DNA of 32,407 nt, taken from the NCBI GenBank assembly GCA_003134035.1, contig PLAE01000226.1, positions 1-32,407 on the forward strand. Direction: 5' to 3'. Positions 15,682-24,591 of this stretch are shown piece after piece. The notes beneath the pieces are model-generated. The model searched no databases and was not told where the DNA came from. It worked only from the letters and a program-made list of their open reading frames with translations. A program made the translations under genes and the position numbers. Source of the stretch: Candidatus Velthaea versatilis. Lineage in GTDB: Bacteria > Vulcanimicrobiota > Vulcanimicrobiia > Vulcanimicrobiales > Vulcanimicrobiaceae. Within the stretch, counting starts at the first letter, position 1, and each line of letters begins with the position of its first letter.

Positions 15682-16706
15682 CCAGGCGTTTTCCAACCGG
15701 CCTTGTCGTCCAACCGCTGGCGCTCATCGTTCTGGCCGGCGCGTTCTTCGCGCTGAACGGAATCGCGCCGCTGCCGCTCTTTGGGCGCATGCTGCACGAC
15801 TCGTTCGGGGGGGCGTTTTCCTTTTCGCAAACGCTGCTCAACGCCGTCGTGATCGCGCTCTGCGGACTCTCCGTCGCCTTACCCGCGCGGCTGGGCCTCA
15901 TCAGCGTCGGCGCGGAGGGCGAGATGGTCGTCGGCGCGATCTGCGGGACCGGCGCGATGCTCGCGCTCTTCACCGCGCCCGCGCACGTTCTGCTCCCCGC
16001 GATCATCATCGCGGCGATGCTCGGGGGACTGCTGTGGGGCGGGCTCATCGGCATCCTGCGGGCGTATTTCAATGCCAACGAAACGATCTCGAGCCTGATG
16101 CTGAACTTCATCGCGGTCGACATTCTCGAGTATCTCATCAACGGGCCGTGGCAAGATCCGACGAGCGGGAATTGGCCAACGTCGATTTCGTTTCCGAAGA
16201 CCGCGCTGCCGCCGGCGTTCGCGATCGGAGCCGTCACGCTGCACTCCGACATCCTCATCGCCATCGGGGGCGCGGCCGCCCTCTTTTTCATCTTCGCCTA
16301 CACGCGCGGGGGGTTCGTCGTCCGCATCCTGCGCAACAATGGCCGCCTCGCGTGCTTCGTCCATGCCATCGAAAAGCGCTGGATCGTGGGGCTGCTGGCC
16401 GGCGCGGGGGTCTTTCCCGCGCTTGCCGGGATCTACCAATCAACGCTGGTTCAAGGCAATCTCCAAGGCGGCTTCTACGTCGGCTATGGGATGGCGGGAT
16501 TCGTCGCGGCCTGGCTGGCGCGCAACGACTTCGTGTTGCTGCTGATCTCGTCGCTCTTACTGGGCGGATTGTTTTCGGCGGCGGACGCATTGCAGCTCGA
16601 CGCGAATCTGCCCTCATCGACGAGCCTGGTGCTCGAGGCGATCGTCATCTTCGTGGTTCTGCTGGCGCGGCGATTCGAGCGTCGCAACGCGGCGGCGGCG
16701 CGCTAG
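15678..16706 (+). CDS. ABC transporter permease, BMP/nucleoside importer (first permease)
   Basis: 342 aa from GTG 15678, overlapping the ATPase stop (GTGA). Multiple hydrophobic helices are obvious. Family motifs include LPARLGLISVGAEGEMVVGA, NETISSLMLNFIAVDILEY, and a C-terminal half ending in SSTSLVLEAIVIFVVLLARR. This is the longer of the two permeases that form the heterodimeric pore in BMP-family nucleoside importers. One base separates its TAG from the GTG of the second permease. No anomalies are seen. Confidence 0.9.
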   Translation: MTRRFPTGLVVQPLALIVLAGAFFALNGIAPLPLFGRMLHDSFGGAFSFSQTLLNAVVIALCGLSVALPARLGLISVGAEGEMVVGAICGTGAMLALFTAPAHVLLPAIIIAAMLGGLLWGGLIGILRAYFNANETISSLMLNFIAVDILEYLINGPWQDPTSGNWPTSISFPKTALPPAFAIGAVTLHSDILIAIGGAAALFFIFAYTRGGFVVRILRNNGRLACFVHAIEKRWIVGLLAGAGVFPALAGIYQSTLVQGNLQGGFYVGYGMAGFVAAWLARNDFVLLLISSLLLGGLFSAADALQLDANLPSSTSLVLEAIVIFVVLLARRFERRNAAAAR

Positions 16707-16707
16707 G

Positions 16708-17583
16708 GTGCAGGCGCTCGACCTCGTCGTTACGGCCTTCGCGATTTGCACGCCGCTTATCTACGCGGTGATCGGCGAAACGATCGCGCAGCGCGCGGGC
16801 GTCATCAATTTGGGCATCGAGGGCCAGATGCTGATGGGTGCTTTCGCCGGCTACGCGGCGGCATTCGCCTTCGGCAACCCGTGGCTGGGGTTTCTGGTCG
16901 GCGGCGTCGCCGGTTTCGGCATGTCCGCGCTGTTCGCGACCATGGCGCTGTGGGCCGGCGTCAACCAGATTACCAGCGGCTTGGCGATCTTTCTGCTCGG
17001 ATCCGGGCTGAGCGCCTTCTACGGCCGGCCGTTCGTCGGCAGCAACGCGCCGACGTTTCCCGATCTTGGACTCGTGAAGGAGTTTAACGCGACGAACATC
17101 GTCGCCATCCTGCTCCTCGCCGCGATCGTCTACATCTTTTATCGCACGCCGCTGGGAATTATCGTCAAAGCCGTCGGGGCATCGGCCGACTCGACATTCC
17201 TGGCCGGCTTTTCGCCCAAGAAGATACGCTACGCCGCCGTGCTGACGGGGGGCTTTCTCTCGGGACTCGGCGGCGCCGCGCTGTCGCTTGGCTACGCAAA
17301 TAGCTGGACCGAAGGCATGACGCACGGCATGGGTTGGATCGCCGTCGCCCTGGTGGTCGTCGCGGCCTGGGAGCCGCTGTACGTGCTGCCCGCCGTCCTC
17401 ATTTACGGCATCGCCTCGATGGTGGCGCTCATCATGCAGACGCGCGGGATTCCCATTTCGCCGTATTTGCTGCAGACGATTCCCTATATCGTCGCTTTAG
17501 CGGTCATGGCGTTCTTCGCAAGTTCGAAGCAGAACGCCGTACCGCGCGAACTAAAGAAAGTTTTCGCGGAACTCGATTTTTAA
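16708..17583 (+). CDS. ABC transporter permease, BMP/nucleoside importer (second permease)
   Basis: 291 aa from GTG 16708. The characteristic QRAGVINLGIEGQMLMGAF near residue 28, the cytoplasmic-loop region FYRTPLGIIVKAVGASADS followed by GFSPKKIRYAAVLTGGFLSG, and eight or so hydrophobic segments identify the short permease of purine/nucleoside-type importers. It pairs with the upstream permease. The TAA stop lies inside the first copy of a short direct repeat that continues into the following intergenic region. Confidence 0.9.
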   Translation: MQALDLVVTAFAICTPLIYAVIGETIAQRAGVINLGIEGQMLMGAFAGYAAAFAFGNPWLGFLVGGVAGFGMSALFATMALWAGVNQITSGLAIFLLGSGLSAFYGRPFVGSNAPTFPDLGLVKEFNATNIVAILLLAAIVYIFYRTPLGIIVKAVGASADSTFLAGFSPKKIRYAAVLTGGFLSGLGGAALSLGYANSWTEGMTHGMGWIAVALVVVAAWEPLYVLPAVLIYGIASMVALIMQTRGIPISPYLLQTIPYIVALAVMAFFASSKQNAVPRELKKVFAELDF

Positions 17584-17668
17584 CGCTCCGACACCTTTTT
17601 GACGCTTAGATTTTAACGCCTCGACATTCCCGATTTTAACGCTCCGACCCGATTTTAACGCTCCGACA
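17575..17668 (+). repeat. Four direct repeats of GATTTTAACGCTCCGACA
   Basis: Copies start at 17575 (one extra T, overlapping the permease stop), 17609 (CCTC variant), 17632 and 17651. Spacing is irregular (34, 23 and 19 nt). A degraded copy, CAACGCTCCCTGAC, follows at about 17756. The array lies between the second permease and the binding-protein gene. It could be iterated operator sites, or repeats acting at RNA level to set the binding-protein:permease ratio. Confidence 0.8.
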
Positions 17669-17724
17669 TCCCCAATCCTCAACACTCAGTAACCTACCGA
17701 TCTTCAACACTCGATTCACGCGCC

Positions 17725-17744
17725 CTGACATCACTCGATGTCAG
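17725..17744. promoter_or_regulatory. Perfect palindrome upstream of the BMP binding-protein gene
   Basis: CTGACATC (17725-17732) and GATGTCAG (17737-17744) form an 8-bp inverted repeat with a 4-nt centre (ACTC), 45 nt before the binding-protein start. Size and spacing fit a dimeric repressor operator of the GntR kind, or an mRNA hairpin at the permease/binding-protein junction. Confidence 0.5.
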
Positions 17745-17789
17745 ATACCTTTATTCAACGCTCCCTGACCGCCGAATTGGAGGATCCCG

Positions 17790-18866
17790 TTGCCGGTAAT
17801 CCGCACTTTTGCTCTTGCGCTCGTTGCTTTCATCGCGCTCGGAAGCGCTTCGACCATTGCAGATACCCCATTCAAGGTCGGCTACATCTACGTCGGGCCG
17901 GTCGACGACTACGGCTATAATTACGCCCAGAATCAGGGGCGGCTTTACGTGCAGAGCCACGTTCCCGGCGTCGAGACCACCTACGTCGAAAACGTGCCGG
18001 AAAACGCCGACGTCGACCGCGTCATGGAACGCATGATTCAAGACGGTTACAAGATGATCTTCGCCACGAGTTACGGCTATTATGGAAACGCGAAGAAACT
18101 CGCACCGGCGAATACGGGCGTAATCTTCGAACACAGCGGCGGGCCCGCGGCGGTCGCCCCGAACCTCGGCACGTATTGGTCGGAAGTCTATCGCGCCGTC
18201 TATCTGTCGGGCGTCGTCGCCGGCAAGATGACGAAAACCGGAAAGCTCGGATTTGTCGCCGCGCATCCCATTCCGCAAGTGCTCAACAATATCAACGCCT
18301 TCGCGCTGGGGGCGCAGAGCGTCCATCCCGGTGCGCAAGTGTACGTTTTGTTTACCGGCAGCTGGGCCAATCCGGCCCAAGAGTCCGCCGCCGCCCATCA
18401 GCTCGTGTCCAACGGCGTCGACGTGCTGACCGACCATCAGGATAATCCGATTCCGGTGGCCCGGGTGGCCGAAGAAAGCAAAGCCTACTTCGTGGGCTAC
18501 GAAGCCGACGCGTCGAAGTTCGCCCCGACCATGTGGCTAACCGGTGCGATGTTCAATTGGGGGCCGATGGAAGCCGACTTAGTGAAGCCCGCGATGAGCG
18601 GCAGCTTCAAAGCGACGAGCGTGGTCGGGAACTTCGAAACGGGCGCCGTGCAACTCGCGCCATTCGGCCCGGCCGTTCCAACCGCGGTGAAGACCATGGT
18701 CGCGAGTCTCAAAGTGAAGTACTCCAAACCCGACGCGAAGGTTTTCGTGGGACCGATTTACGATCAAAGCGGAAAGCTGGTCGCGGCCGCCGGCACTCCC
18801 ATGAAACCAGAGATGATCGACGGCATGAACTTCTTCGTCAAGGGCGTCGTCGGCACGCTGCACTAG
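17790..18866 (+). CDS. BMP-family substrate-binding protein of ABC importer
   Basis: 358 aa from a TTG (17790) preceded by a strong GGAGG (17779-17783) with 6-nt spacing, which decides the start. A Sec signal peptide (about residues 1-25, hydrophobic LALVAFIALGSAST) leads to a periplasmic protein; no lipobox cysteine is present, so it is soluble rather than a lipoprotein. The mature part begins FKVGYIYVGPVDDYGYNYAQ, typical of basic-membrane-protein (BMP) binding proteins, which bind nucleosides or related purines. Further motifs are IFATSYGYYGNA, NINAFALGAQSVHPGAQVYV and ADVLTDHQDN-like residues near 18420. It completes the importer encoded upstream. The spacing of about 200 nt and the regulatory-looking repeats suggest separate control of its level. 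Confidence 0.9.
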   Translation: MPVIRTFALALVAFIALGSASTIADTPFKVGYIYVGPVDDYGYNYAQNQGRLYVQSHVPGVETTYVENVPENADVDRVMERMIQDGYKMIFATSYGYYGNAKKLAPANTGVIFEHSGGPAAVAPNLGTYWSEVYRAVYLSGVVAGKMTKTGKLGFVAAHPIPQVLNNINAFALGAQSVHPGAQVYVLFTGSWANPAQESAAAHQLVSNGVDVLTDHQDNPIPVARVAEESKAYFVGYEADASKFAPTMWLTGAMFNWGPMEADLVKPAMSGSFKATSVVGNFETGAVQLAPFGPAVPTAVKTMVASLKVKYSKPDAKVFVGPIYDQSGKLVAAAGTPMKPEMIDGMNFFVKGVVGTLH

Positions 18867-18874
18867 ATTCGAGA

Positions 18875-18906
18875 GTACGCCGCGCGCGTTTGAGGGCGCG
18901 GCGTAC
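18875..18906. terminator. Bidirectional terminator hairpin between convergent operons
   Basis: GTACGCCGCGC (18875-18885) pairs perfectly with GCGCGGCGTAC (18896-18906) around a 10-nt loop. It sits between the stop of the BMP protein (plus strand, 18866) and the stop of the Rieske oxygenase (minus strand, 18920). T-runs are poor, but the GC-rich 11-bp stem and location suit a terminator serving both operons. Confidence 0.65.
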
Positions 18907-18919
18907 GCATCACCAACAT

Positions 18920-19969
18920 CTACGCGTACGTTGCGAGCGGGGCGGAGGTGGCGGAATCCGCGCGGATTTCGTCTTCGCCGTGTTCGCGCAAGAGCGCGAG
19001 CAGCCGGCGGCGCATGATGAGGCCGGGCCGATCGGAAGGCATATGCTGCTCGATCCGCAGCGAGACGTCTAAGGTGGCGTCCGGATCGGTGGATTCGAGC
19101 ACGCCGCGATCTTCGTAGACGATGGCGGCATCCCAGTCGATGAGCAACTGCTGCGGGCAGTCCGCCTCGGTGTCGTTGCGATACAGGAGCTGGACGAGTT
19201 GAATGCGTCCGTCGTCGATCGGCGTCGCGCAGTTGATGATGATGTGCCGAATGCCGCTGGGATAGAGCATGTCCATGCGCCGGCAAAACGGCAGGTACCA
19301 AGCATTGCGCATGTCGCGTTGGGTCGTGGGCGCCGCGGTGCCCGTTACTCGATGCGCCGGCGGCGGATTGAGGATCTCGACGACGGTCGTCGCGTGGAAA
19401 CCGTAGTCTGTTTCCTCGATCTCGTATTTGCTGGGGATCGGCTGAGCGTTATCGCCGAACGTCCCGCGGTGGACATAGGCGAAATGCGCGTTGTCGAACG
19501 AGTTTTCCATCATGCGCAGTGCCGAGGTCTGCCACCGGTCGTAGAACTGGAAGATGCGCCGGTAGCCGGGCATACCGTCTTCGGGAACCTCAAAGATCGG
19601 CAAGAGCGGCTCTTCCAAAGCAACCCATGCGTAGCCGTAGCGTGCCACGCAGTGATAGCCCGGCGTGGCATGCCGCGGCGTGCCGTGTTGAGGCCCAACT
19701 TGGGGAATGCTCGTGACTCGGCCGGTGCGATCGTATGTCCAACCGTGGTAGCCGCACACCAGCTGCCCGGCGTTGCACCAACCCTTCGAGAGCTGTGCCG
19801 TCCGATGCACGCAGCGATCTTTTAACGCCGCCGGTTGACCATCGGGATCGATAAAGAGAACGAGGTCCTCGCCCATCAAGCGAAACGGTTTGGGTCCGTT
19901 CACGAGATCGTGCAAAGGAATGGTCGCGTACCAAAAGCGACGTAACGTTTTTTGCTTGGTCGTGAGCAT
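18920..19969 (-). CDS. Rieske [2Fe-2S] ring-hydroxylating oxygenase, alpha-type subunit
   Basis: 349 aa from ATG 19969, with GGAGGA about 10 nt upstream. The Rieske cluster ligands are C53, H55, C72 and H75 (DRCVHRTAQL and VCGYHGW). The catalytic mononuclear iron site is marked by ENSFDNAHFAYVH, with H162, H167 and a nearby Asp/Asn. This organisation is that of vanillate O-demethylase / pheophorbide-oxygenase-like Rieske enzymes, which hydroxylate or demethylate a ring substrate using electrons from a separate reductase. No reductase is encoded nearby, so one must come from elsewhere. It is last in the minus-strand operon after the amidohydrolase, suggesting it oxidises an imported nitrogen heterocycle or the methyl group of one (inference). 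Confidence 0.88.
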   Translation of the reverse strand: MLTTKQKTLRRFWYATIPLHDLVNGPKPFRLMGEDLVLFIDPDGQPAALKDRCVHRTAQLSKGWCNAGQLVCGYHGWTYDRTGRVTSIPQVGPQHGTPRHATPGYHCVARYGYAWVALEEPLLPIFEVPEDGMPGYRRIFQFYDRWQTSALRMMENSFDNAHFAYVHRGTFGDNAQPIPSKYEIEETDYGFHATTVVEILNPPPAHRVTGTAAPTTQRDMRNAWYLPFCRRMDMLYPSGIRHIIINCATPIDDGRIQLVQLLYRNDTEADCPQQLLIDWDAAIVYEDRGVLESTDPDATLDVSLRIEQHMPSDRPGLIMRRRLLALLREHGEDEIRADSATSAPLATYA

Positions 19970-20050
19970 GCTGGGCGTTCCTCCGTTTTAAGCGACCATC
20001 GGCAGTAACAAACGATTCGAGCAGCTATCGGCTTAGAGCGGCGATTCGGG

Positions 20051-21436
20051 TTAAGCCACGAGGCGGCGCACGACGCCGGCGGCGCGCGATGCGAGCGCCG
20101 CCAGATCCAGGTTGGGAATTGTGCCGTCCGCAACCACGGGCCGGCCGCCTACCAGGACGTGACGCGGACGCGCCCCGCCGCCGCCCGCGACGGGCCCGAT
20201 GAGCGGGTCGTGCAAGCCCGCGTAACGCGGCTGGCCCAGTTCAAAAATCGCCAAGTCGGCGCTCTTGCCGACTTCGATCGTGCCGACCGCTCCAAGGCCC
20301 AGAACCTCCGCCCCGCCGGCGCTGGCCCAGCGCACGACCTCCTCCACCGAAACCGCGTCCGGTCCGAGAATCGCGCGATGGACTTGCCAGGCGCAATGCA
20401 TCTCGTTGATCATGTCGGCGGACTCGTTGGATGCCGCACCGTCGACCCCCATCGAAACGCGTCCGCCGAGCTGCGCGAGGCGCGTCGCCGGAGCGATCCC
20501 CGAGCCGAGCCGACAATTACTTTGTGGACAATGCGCCATTCCGGTGCGCGTTTGCGCCAGCAGTTGCAATTCGGATTCGTCGAGATGCACGAGGTGCGCG
20601 AACCAAATGTCCTCCCCCAGCCAATCGTTTTCGGCCGCCCACTGGATCGGTCGCCGGCCGTACATCTCTAGACAATAGTCGACGTACACCTGCGTTTCGG
20701 ACATGTGCGTGTGCATCCGCAGGCCCATCTCGCGGGCAGCGGCGGCAATCAGGGCGAGTTCCTCGACCCGCACGGAAAAGGTCGGCGTGGTTGGCGCGAA
20801 GACGATCCGCCGCATCGCGTCGGGCGCCGGATCGTTGTGCCGCCTCGCCAGATCGCCAACGCGCCGGAGCATCGTCGGCAAGGTCTCGACCGGCATCGCC
20901 TGCATTCCGGCGCCGTCGAGATCCCGCGCCACCGTCGCGCCGCCGCGACACAGCACGAATCGGACGCCCAGCTTGCGGGCCACTTCGAGAATGACTTCGG
21001 CCGGATCGAACCCGTAGCGTTCGTCGAAAATATAGTGATGATCCGCGACGGTCGTCGTGCCGGAAAGCAAGAGCTCCGCGATGCCGATCGTGGCCGCGAC
21101 CTCCAGCGCCTGTTCGTCGAGCCGATGCCAATAGGTATAGGGAATTTCGCGCAGCCAAGCCTCGAGCCGCAGATCGATTCCGGTGCGAACCCCTTTGAGC
21201 ACGCTTTGAAAGAGATGATGATGCGTGTTGACCAAACCCGGATAGATGACGCAGCCGCTCGCGTCGAGCGTGCGCTCTCCCGCCCGCGGCGGAAGCTCAC
21301 CGATCTCCGCGATGCGGCCGTCGACGATGCGAATATCGCCGGCGCCACGTTCCGCCGCGCCGGCTCGGCCGGTGAGCATGCCGATCGCACCGCGCACGAC
21401 GAGCGTGTTTTCGGCGCCGGGAGTATCCGCGATCAC
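20051..21436 (-). CDS. Amidohydrolase of the 8-oxoguanine deaminase / TrzN-AtzB group
   Basis: 461 aa if GTG 21436 is used, which overlaps the permease stop in GTGA as at other junctions here; a GTG at 21466 would add ten residues. Metal and active-site motifs of the cytosine-deaminase-like amidohydrolases are present: PGLVNTHHHLFQSVLKG (about residues 66-82), HTHMSETQVYVDY (about 242-254), WFAHLVHLDESEL and MGVDGAASNES. The sequence most resembles deaminases or dechlorinases of purines and s-triazines, which replace an exocyclic amino or other group on the ring by oxygen. Next to a nucleoside-type importer and oxygenases, deamination of a purine such as 8-oxoguanine is the favoured role. A triazine or pyrimidine substrate cannot be excluded. 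Confidence 0.88.
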   Translation of the reverse strand: MIADTPGAENTLVVRGAIGMLTGRAGAAERGAGDIRIVDGRIAEIGELPPRAGERTLDASGCVIYPGLVNTHHHLFQSVLKGVRTGIDLRLEAWLREIPYTYWHRLDEQALEVAATIGIAELLLSGTTTVADHHYIFDERYGFDPAEVILEVARKLGVRFVLCRGGATVARDLDGAGMQAMPVETLPTMLRRVGDLARRHNDPAPDAMRRIVFAPTTPTFSVRVEELALIAAAAREMGLRMHTHMSETQVYVDYCLEMYGRRPIQWAAENDWLGEDIWFAHLVHLDESELQLLAQTRTGMAHCPQSNCRLGSGIAPATRLAQLGGRVSMGVDGAASNESADMINEMHCAWQVHRAILGPDAVSVEEVVRWASAGGAEVLGLGAVGTIEVGKSADLAIFELGQPRYAGLHDPLIGPVAGGGGARPRHVLVGGRPVVADGTIPNLDLAALASRAAGVVRRLVA

Positions 21437-22224
21437 GCCTCTTCGGTCATCGAACTCTCGTGCCACTGACCGAGCAGGGCGCGAGACAACGCCACCATGA
21501 GCATGTAGAGCAGCACGCCCGATAGAGCGATGAGCAAAAGCGCTGCGAACATGAGCGGAATGTCGAGTTGAAATCCGGCCTGAAGGATCTGATAGGCAAG
21601 GCCCGCGCTCTGCCCGCCGGTGCCCGCGACGAACTCCGCGACGACCGCGCCGATGAGCGCCAGCCCGCTCGAAATCCGCAGACCGGCGAGAAAGAACGGC
21701 AAGGCGCTCGGAATGCGCAGCCGCACGAGCGTGTCAAACCGGCTGGCCTTGCTCATTTTAAAAAAGCTCGAGAGTCCCGGATCGACGCTGCGCAGCCCGA
21801 TGGTGGTGTTGGAAATCATCGGGAAGATCGCGACGAGCGTCGCGCAGATCGTCAGCGACACATTGGTGTTCTTGACCAGAATGATGATCAGCGGCGCGAC
21901 CGCGACGACCGGCGTGACTTGCAGCAGCACGGCGTACGGAAAAAGGCTCTGTTCGATGAGCTTATTTTGCACGAACACGAAGGCGATGAGCGTGCCGAGC
22001 ACGACGGAAATCACGAACGCCTCGAGCGTGATCGCAAGCGTGGTCCACAGCGCGCGCACCAGCAGCGGCCATTGTTTGACGAAGCTCTGCGCGATGTCGC
22101 TGGGCGCCGGGAAGAGGTAGACGGGGACATGTCCGAGGCGGCACCCGCCCTGCCAGACCGCCAACAGGAGAATCCCGACGACGACGGGCGCGAGCGTGCG
22201 GGTCAGCTTTTCCTGCGCCATCAC
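21433..22224 (-). CDS. ABC transporter permease, SsuC/TauC-like
   Basis: 263 aa; GTG 22224 and ATG 22221 are both possible starts overlapping the ATPase stop. Six or so hydrophobic helices are visible. The cytoplasmic loop contains the EAA-type region: a SSFFKMSKASRFDTLVRLRI segment, then PSALPFFLAGLRIS and GLALIGAVVAEFVAGTGG. This is the usual permease of importers for nitrate, sulfonates, taurine, pyrimidine precursors and similar small solutes. It probably works as a homodimer with the ATPase and NMT1/THI5-like binding protein encoded upstream on the same strand. Confidence 0.9.
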   Translation of the reverse strand: MMAQEKLTRTLAPVVVGILLLAVWQGGCRLGHVPVYLFPAPSDIAQSFVKQWPLLVRALWTTLAITLEAFVISVVLGTLIAFVFVQNKLIEQSLFPYAVLLQVTPVVAVAPLIIILVKNTNVSLTICATLVAIFPMISNTTIGLRSVDPGLSSFFKMSKASRFDTLVRLRIPSALPFFLAGLRISSGLALIGAVVAEFVAGTGGQSAGLAYQILQAGFQLDIPLMFAALLLIALSGVLLYMLMVALSRALLGQWHESSMTEEA

Positions 22225-23066
22225 ATCGCGCTGCTGCCGGCCACCGAGGCACGATTGAGCATTTCGGACAGCCCGCGAGACAGTTGCGCGAAGCGATCGC
22301 TCGTCCGAAACTCGTCGCCGCGCGGTTCGGATTCGTCCACAATGAATTCACCGAAAATGCGGCCCGGATTGGCCGCCATGACAATCACCCGCGTGGAGAG
22401 GAACACCGCTTCGTACAGGGAGTGGGTCACGAAGATCGTGGTGAGCCCGCGCTCGGACGAGAGGCGCAAAAGATCGTCGTCGAGCTTGTTGCGCGTGAAC
22501 TCGTCGAGCGCGCCGAACGGCTCGTCCATGAGCAGCAGATCTGGATCGGTGACGAGCGCCCGCGCGATGGAAACGCGCATGCGCATACCGCCCGAAAGCT
22601 GGCGTGGAAAGCTGCGCGCGAACTTCGTGAGATTGACGTTCTCGAGGGCCGCGGCGACGCGCGGGACAGCCTCGTCCATCTTGACTTGGGCCAGATCCAG
22701 CGGCAGCCGGACGTTGGCGTCGACGCGCGACCACGGCATGAGCGTCGCATCTTGAAACACGAACGCGATCCGGCGCTCGGGCTCGCCGACGTGCGAAAAA
22801 TCTTGTCCCCACCACGACAAGTCCCCGCTGCTGGGCTGGATCAGGTGGGCAATCAATTTCAGCAGCGTGCTCTTGCCGCAACCCGATGGGCCGATGAGCG
22901 TGAGAAACTCGCCGCGCCGAACCGTCAAATCGATCGGCGCCAGGCCGCGCATCCCGTTGGAAAATATCTTTTCGGCGGCCCGAATGTCGACGACCGGAAC
23001 GAGAGCACGATCCCGACGGTCGGAAAGCGGTGCGAGCGTACCGGGCACGCTTGATATCTCCGTCAT
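22221..23066 (-). CDS. ABC transporter ATPase, SsuB/TauB-like
   Basis: 281 aa from ATG 23066 (MTEISSVPG). The frame is open to GTG 23183, but the extra 39 residues are not like the family and have no clear ribosome-binding site, so the shorter start is preferred with modest certainty. Walker A is LIGPSGCGKST (about 57-67), the Q-loop VFQDATLMPW, signature LSGGMRMRVSIARAL (about 157-171), Walker B LLLMDEPFGALD (about 177-188) and the switch His in THSLYEA. All catalytic positions are intact. It energises the importer with the neighbouring permease and binding protein. Confidence 0.88.
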   Translation of the reverse strand: MTEISSVPGTLAPLSDRRDRALVPVVDIRAAEKIFSNGMRGLAPIDLTVRRGEFLTLIGPSGCGKSTLLKLIAHLIQPSSGDLSWWGQDFSHVGEPERRIAFVFQDATLMPWSRVDANVRLPLDLAQVKMDEAVPRVAAALENVNLTKFARSFPRQLSGGMRMRVSIARALVTDPDLLLMDEPFGALDEFTRNKLDDDLLRLSSERGLTTIFVTHSLYEAVFLSTRVIVMAANPGRIFGEFIVDESEPRGDEFRTSDRFAQLSRGLSEMLNRASVAGSSAM

Positions 23067-23270
23067 TATCTGGGTGTTTGGCCCGAGGGATGCGACCGCA
23101 TTTCGTTGTTTGTCCAGCATCCGCCCGAGTGACTTGCCTATTTGCAGGCCGGCGCCTGAGCCGGCAAGCATCGCGAAGGTCACGCCGGCCGCACCCGCGT
23201 CACCGGCCTAGTCCGTCAGCGCTCTGCCCCGGCCCCACGCCGCCGGCCCAGCGCGTCAGACCATTGGGCG

Positions 23271-24275
23271 TCAGGCCATTATTTTGAGGTCTTTGACGTA
23301 CTTCGTGGTAAAGGCCGACTTCCAATCGGTGCCGTCTTTGAGCATGCTGCTCGAAACCATGAAGTCGCGCGTCTTCTTCCAGCGAGCTTCGGTCATAATA
23401 CCGATGCCCTGGGTGGCGGCATCGCCGCCCGTCACGCATTTGATTGCTTTGAAGCGCCCGATGCTGTAGGCGATCTGATCGTCTTCCTGTTTGGGATTGG
23501 CCTCCTTGATGAGGCCGTTTCCGGGACCCGGATCGTGCAGATAGCTCTTCCAGCCTTCCATCGTCGCGCGCACGAAACTCGCCACGACGTCGGAATTCTT
23601 CTCCATATAGTCGCGCGTCGTTACCAGCGTCGTGCTGTACGGGGGGTAGCCGGCGTCGGCGAACAAAAAGAATTTTGTCTTGACGCCGTGCTTTTGCGCT
23701 TCGAATGGCTCGGCCGTGACGTAGCCTTGCTGCGATAATTTCGGGTCAAGGTAGAACGGCTGCAAATTAAACGTATAGGGAGCCGCCTGTTCATCGGTAA
23801 AGCCGAACTTCTCCTTGAGCCACGGCCAGAAGGTCGCGTACGACGTGCTCGCGATCAGAATTTTGCGGCCTTTGAGCGCGGCCAGCGAGGGCACGTCGGG
23901 GTGCGCCATGATGCCTTGCAGATCGAACTGGTTCACCGCTCCGATCGCGACGACGGGCACGCCTTTCTCGACGCTGTCCAGCGTCTGGATATCGTAACTG
24001 ATAATGATATCGGCGTTGCCGCCCGTGAGCAGTTGCACACCGTTGATTTGCGGACCGCCCATGGCGATGTCGACGTCGAGGCCGGCTTTTTCGTACAGTC
24101 CGGTTGCCTTGGCTTGGTAGAAGCCCCCATGTTCGGCTTCGGCAAACCAATTCGTGAGCAGCCGTACTTTCGTCGCGGCGCGGGCCGGGCGAACGATACC
24201 GCCGACCGCCGCCGCCGCCCCAATGCCGGCCAGGCCGGCGATTGCGCGAGCGCGCGTAATCTCAACGTTCTGCAT
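23271..24275 (-). CDS. NMT1/THI5-like ABC substrate-binding protein
   Basis: 334 aa from ATG 24275 with AAGGAT about 9 nt upstream. An export signal covers about residues 1-34 (RARAIAGLAGIGAAAAVGG, then PARA), perhaps Tat-assisted but without a full twin-Arg motif. The mature part, VRLLTNWFAEAEHGGFYQAK followed by GLYEKAGLDVDIAMGGPQ, is typical of NMT1/THI5-like binding proteins, which capture pyrimidines, riboflavin-like molecules, sulfonates or other small organics. It heads the minus-strand operon: binding protein, ATPase, permease, amidohydrolase, Rieske oxygenase. The ligand is therefore likely the substrate, or precursor, of the two enzymes at the end of the operon. Confidence 0.88.
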   Translation of the reverse strand: MQNVEITRARAIAGLAGIGAAAAVGGIVRPARAATKVRLLTNWFAEAEHGGFYQAKATGLYEKAGLDVDIAMGGPQINGVQLLTGGNADIIISYDIQTLDSVEKGVPVVAIGAVNQFDLQGIMAHPDVPSLAALKGRKILIASTSYATFWPWLKEKFGFTDEQAAPYTFNLQPFYLDPKLSQQGYVTAEPFEAQKHGVKTKFFLFADAGYPPYSTTLVTTRDYMEKNSDVVASFVRATMEGWKSYLHDPGPGNGLIKEANPKQEDDQIAYSIGRFKAIKCVTGGDAATQGIGIMTEARWKKTRDFMVSSSMLKDGTDWKSAFTTKYVKDLKIMA

Positions 24276-24401
24276 TGTTCCAATCCTTCATCACGGAAAG
24301 TGCGGACTTGGCACGTCATCAACCAACGATGCCGGTAAAGACGAGACGCTACTGGTCTTGCGTTCTATTTTTCGCGCACCGATCTCCAAGCATTTCGCTA
24401 T

Positions 24402-24431
24402 TTGTCGATGTCGATAAGCAAACAATAATAA
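24402..24431 (+). promoter_or_regulatory. Candidate sigma70-like promoter
   Basis: TTGTCG (24402-24407) and TAATAA (24426-24431) are 18 nt apart and point toward the outer-membrane protein gene. The resulting leader would be over 200 nt. This is a pattern match only. Confidence 0.3.
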
Positions 24432-24591
24432 CTTTGGACGCACGTTGCTCCACATAGATAACGTATCATCAATGAAGCCCATTCATGTCGTCGATTTTTC
24501 AGACGTCATGCGATGCGTTTCAATTCTGCCGCATCCCTTCGAAACAGGGTTAGACGTTTGTTTCGCTGTGCGCGATTGGAGCCGTTTCTGT

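Noticed and set aside
21568-22755. Plus-strand ORF of 395 aa opposite the SsuC-like permease and ATPase
   Set aside because: Composition is Arg/Asp/Glu-rich without domains; the minus-strand frames carry clear ABC transporter motifs.
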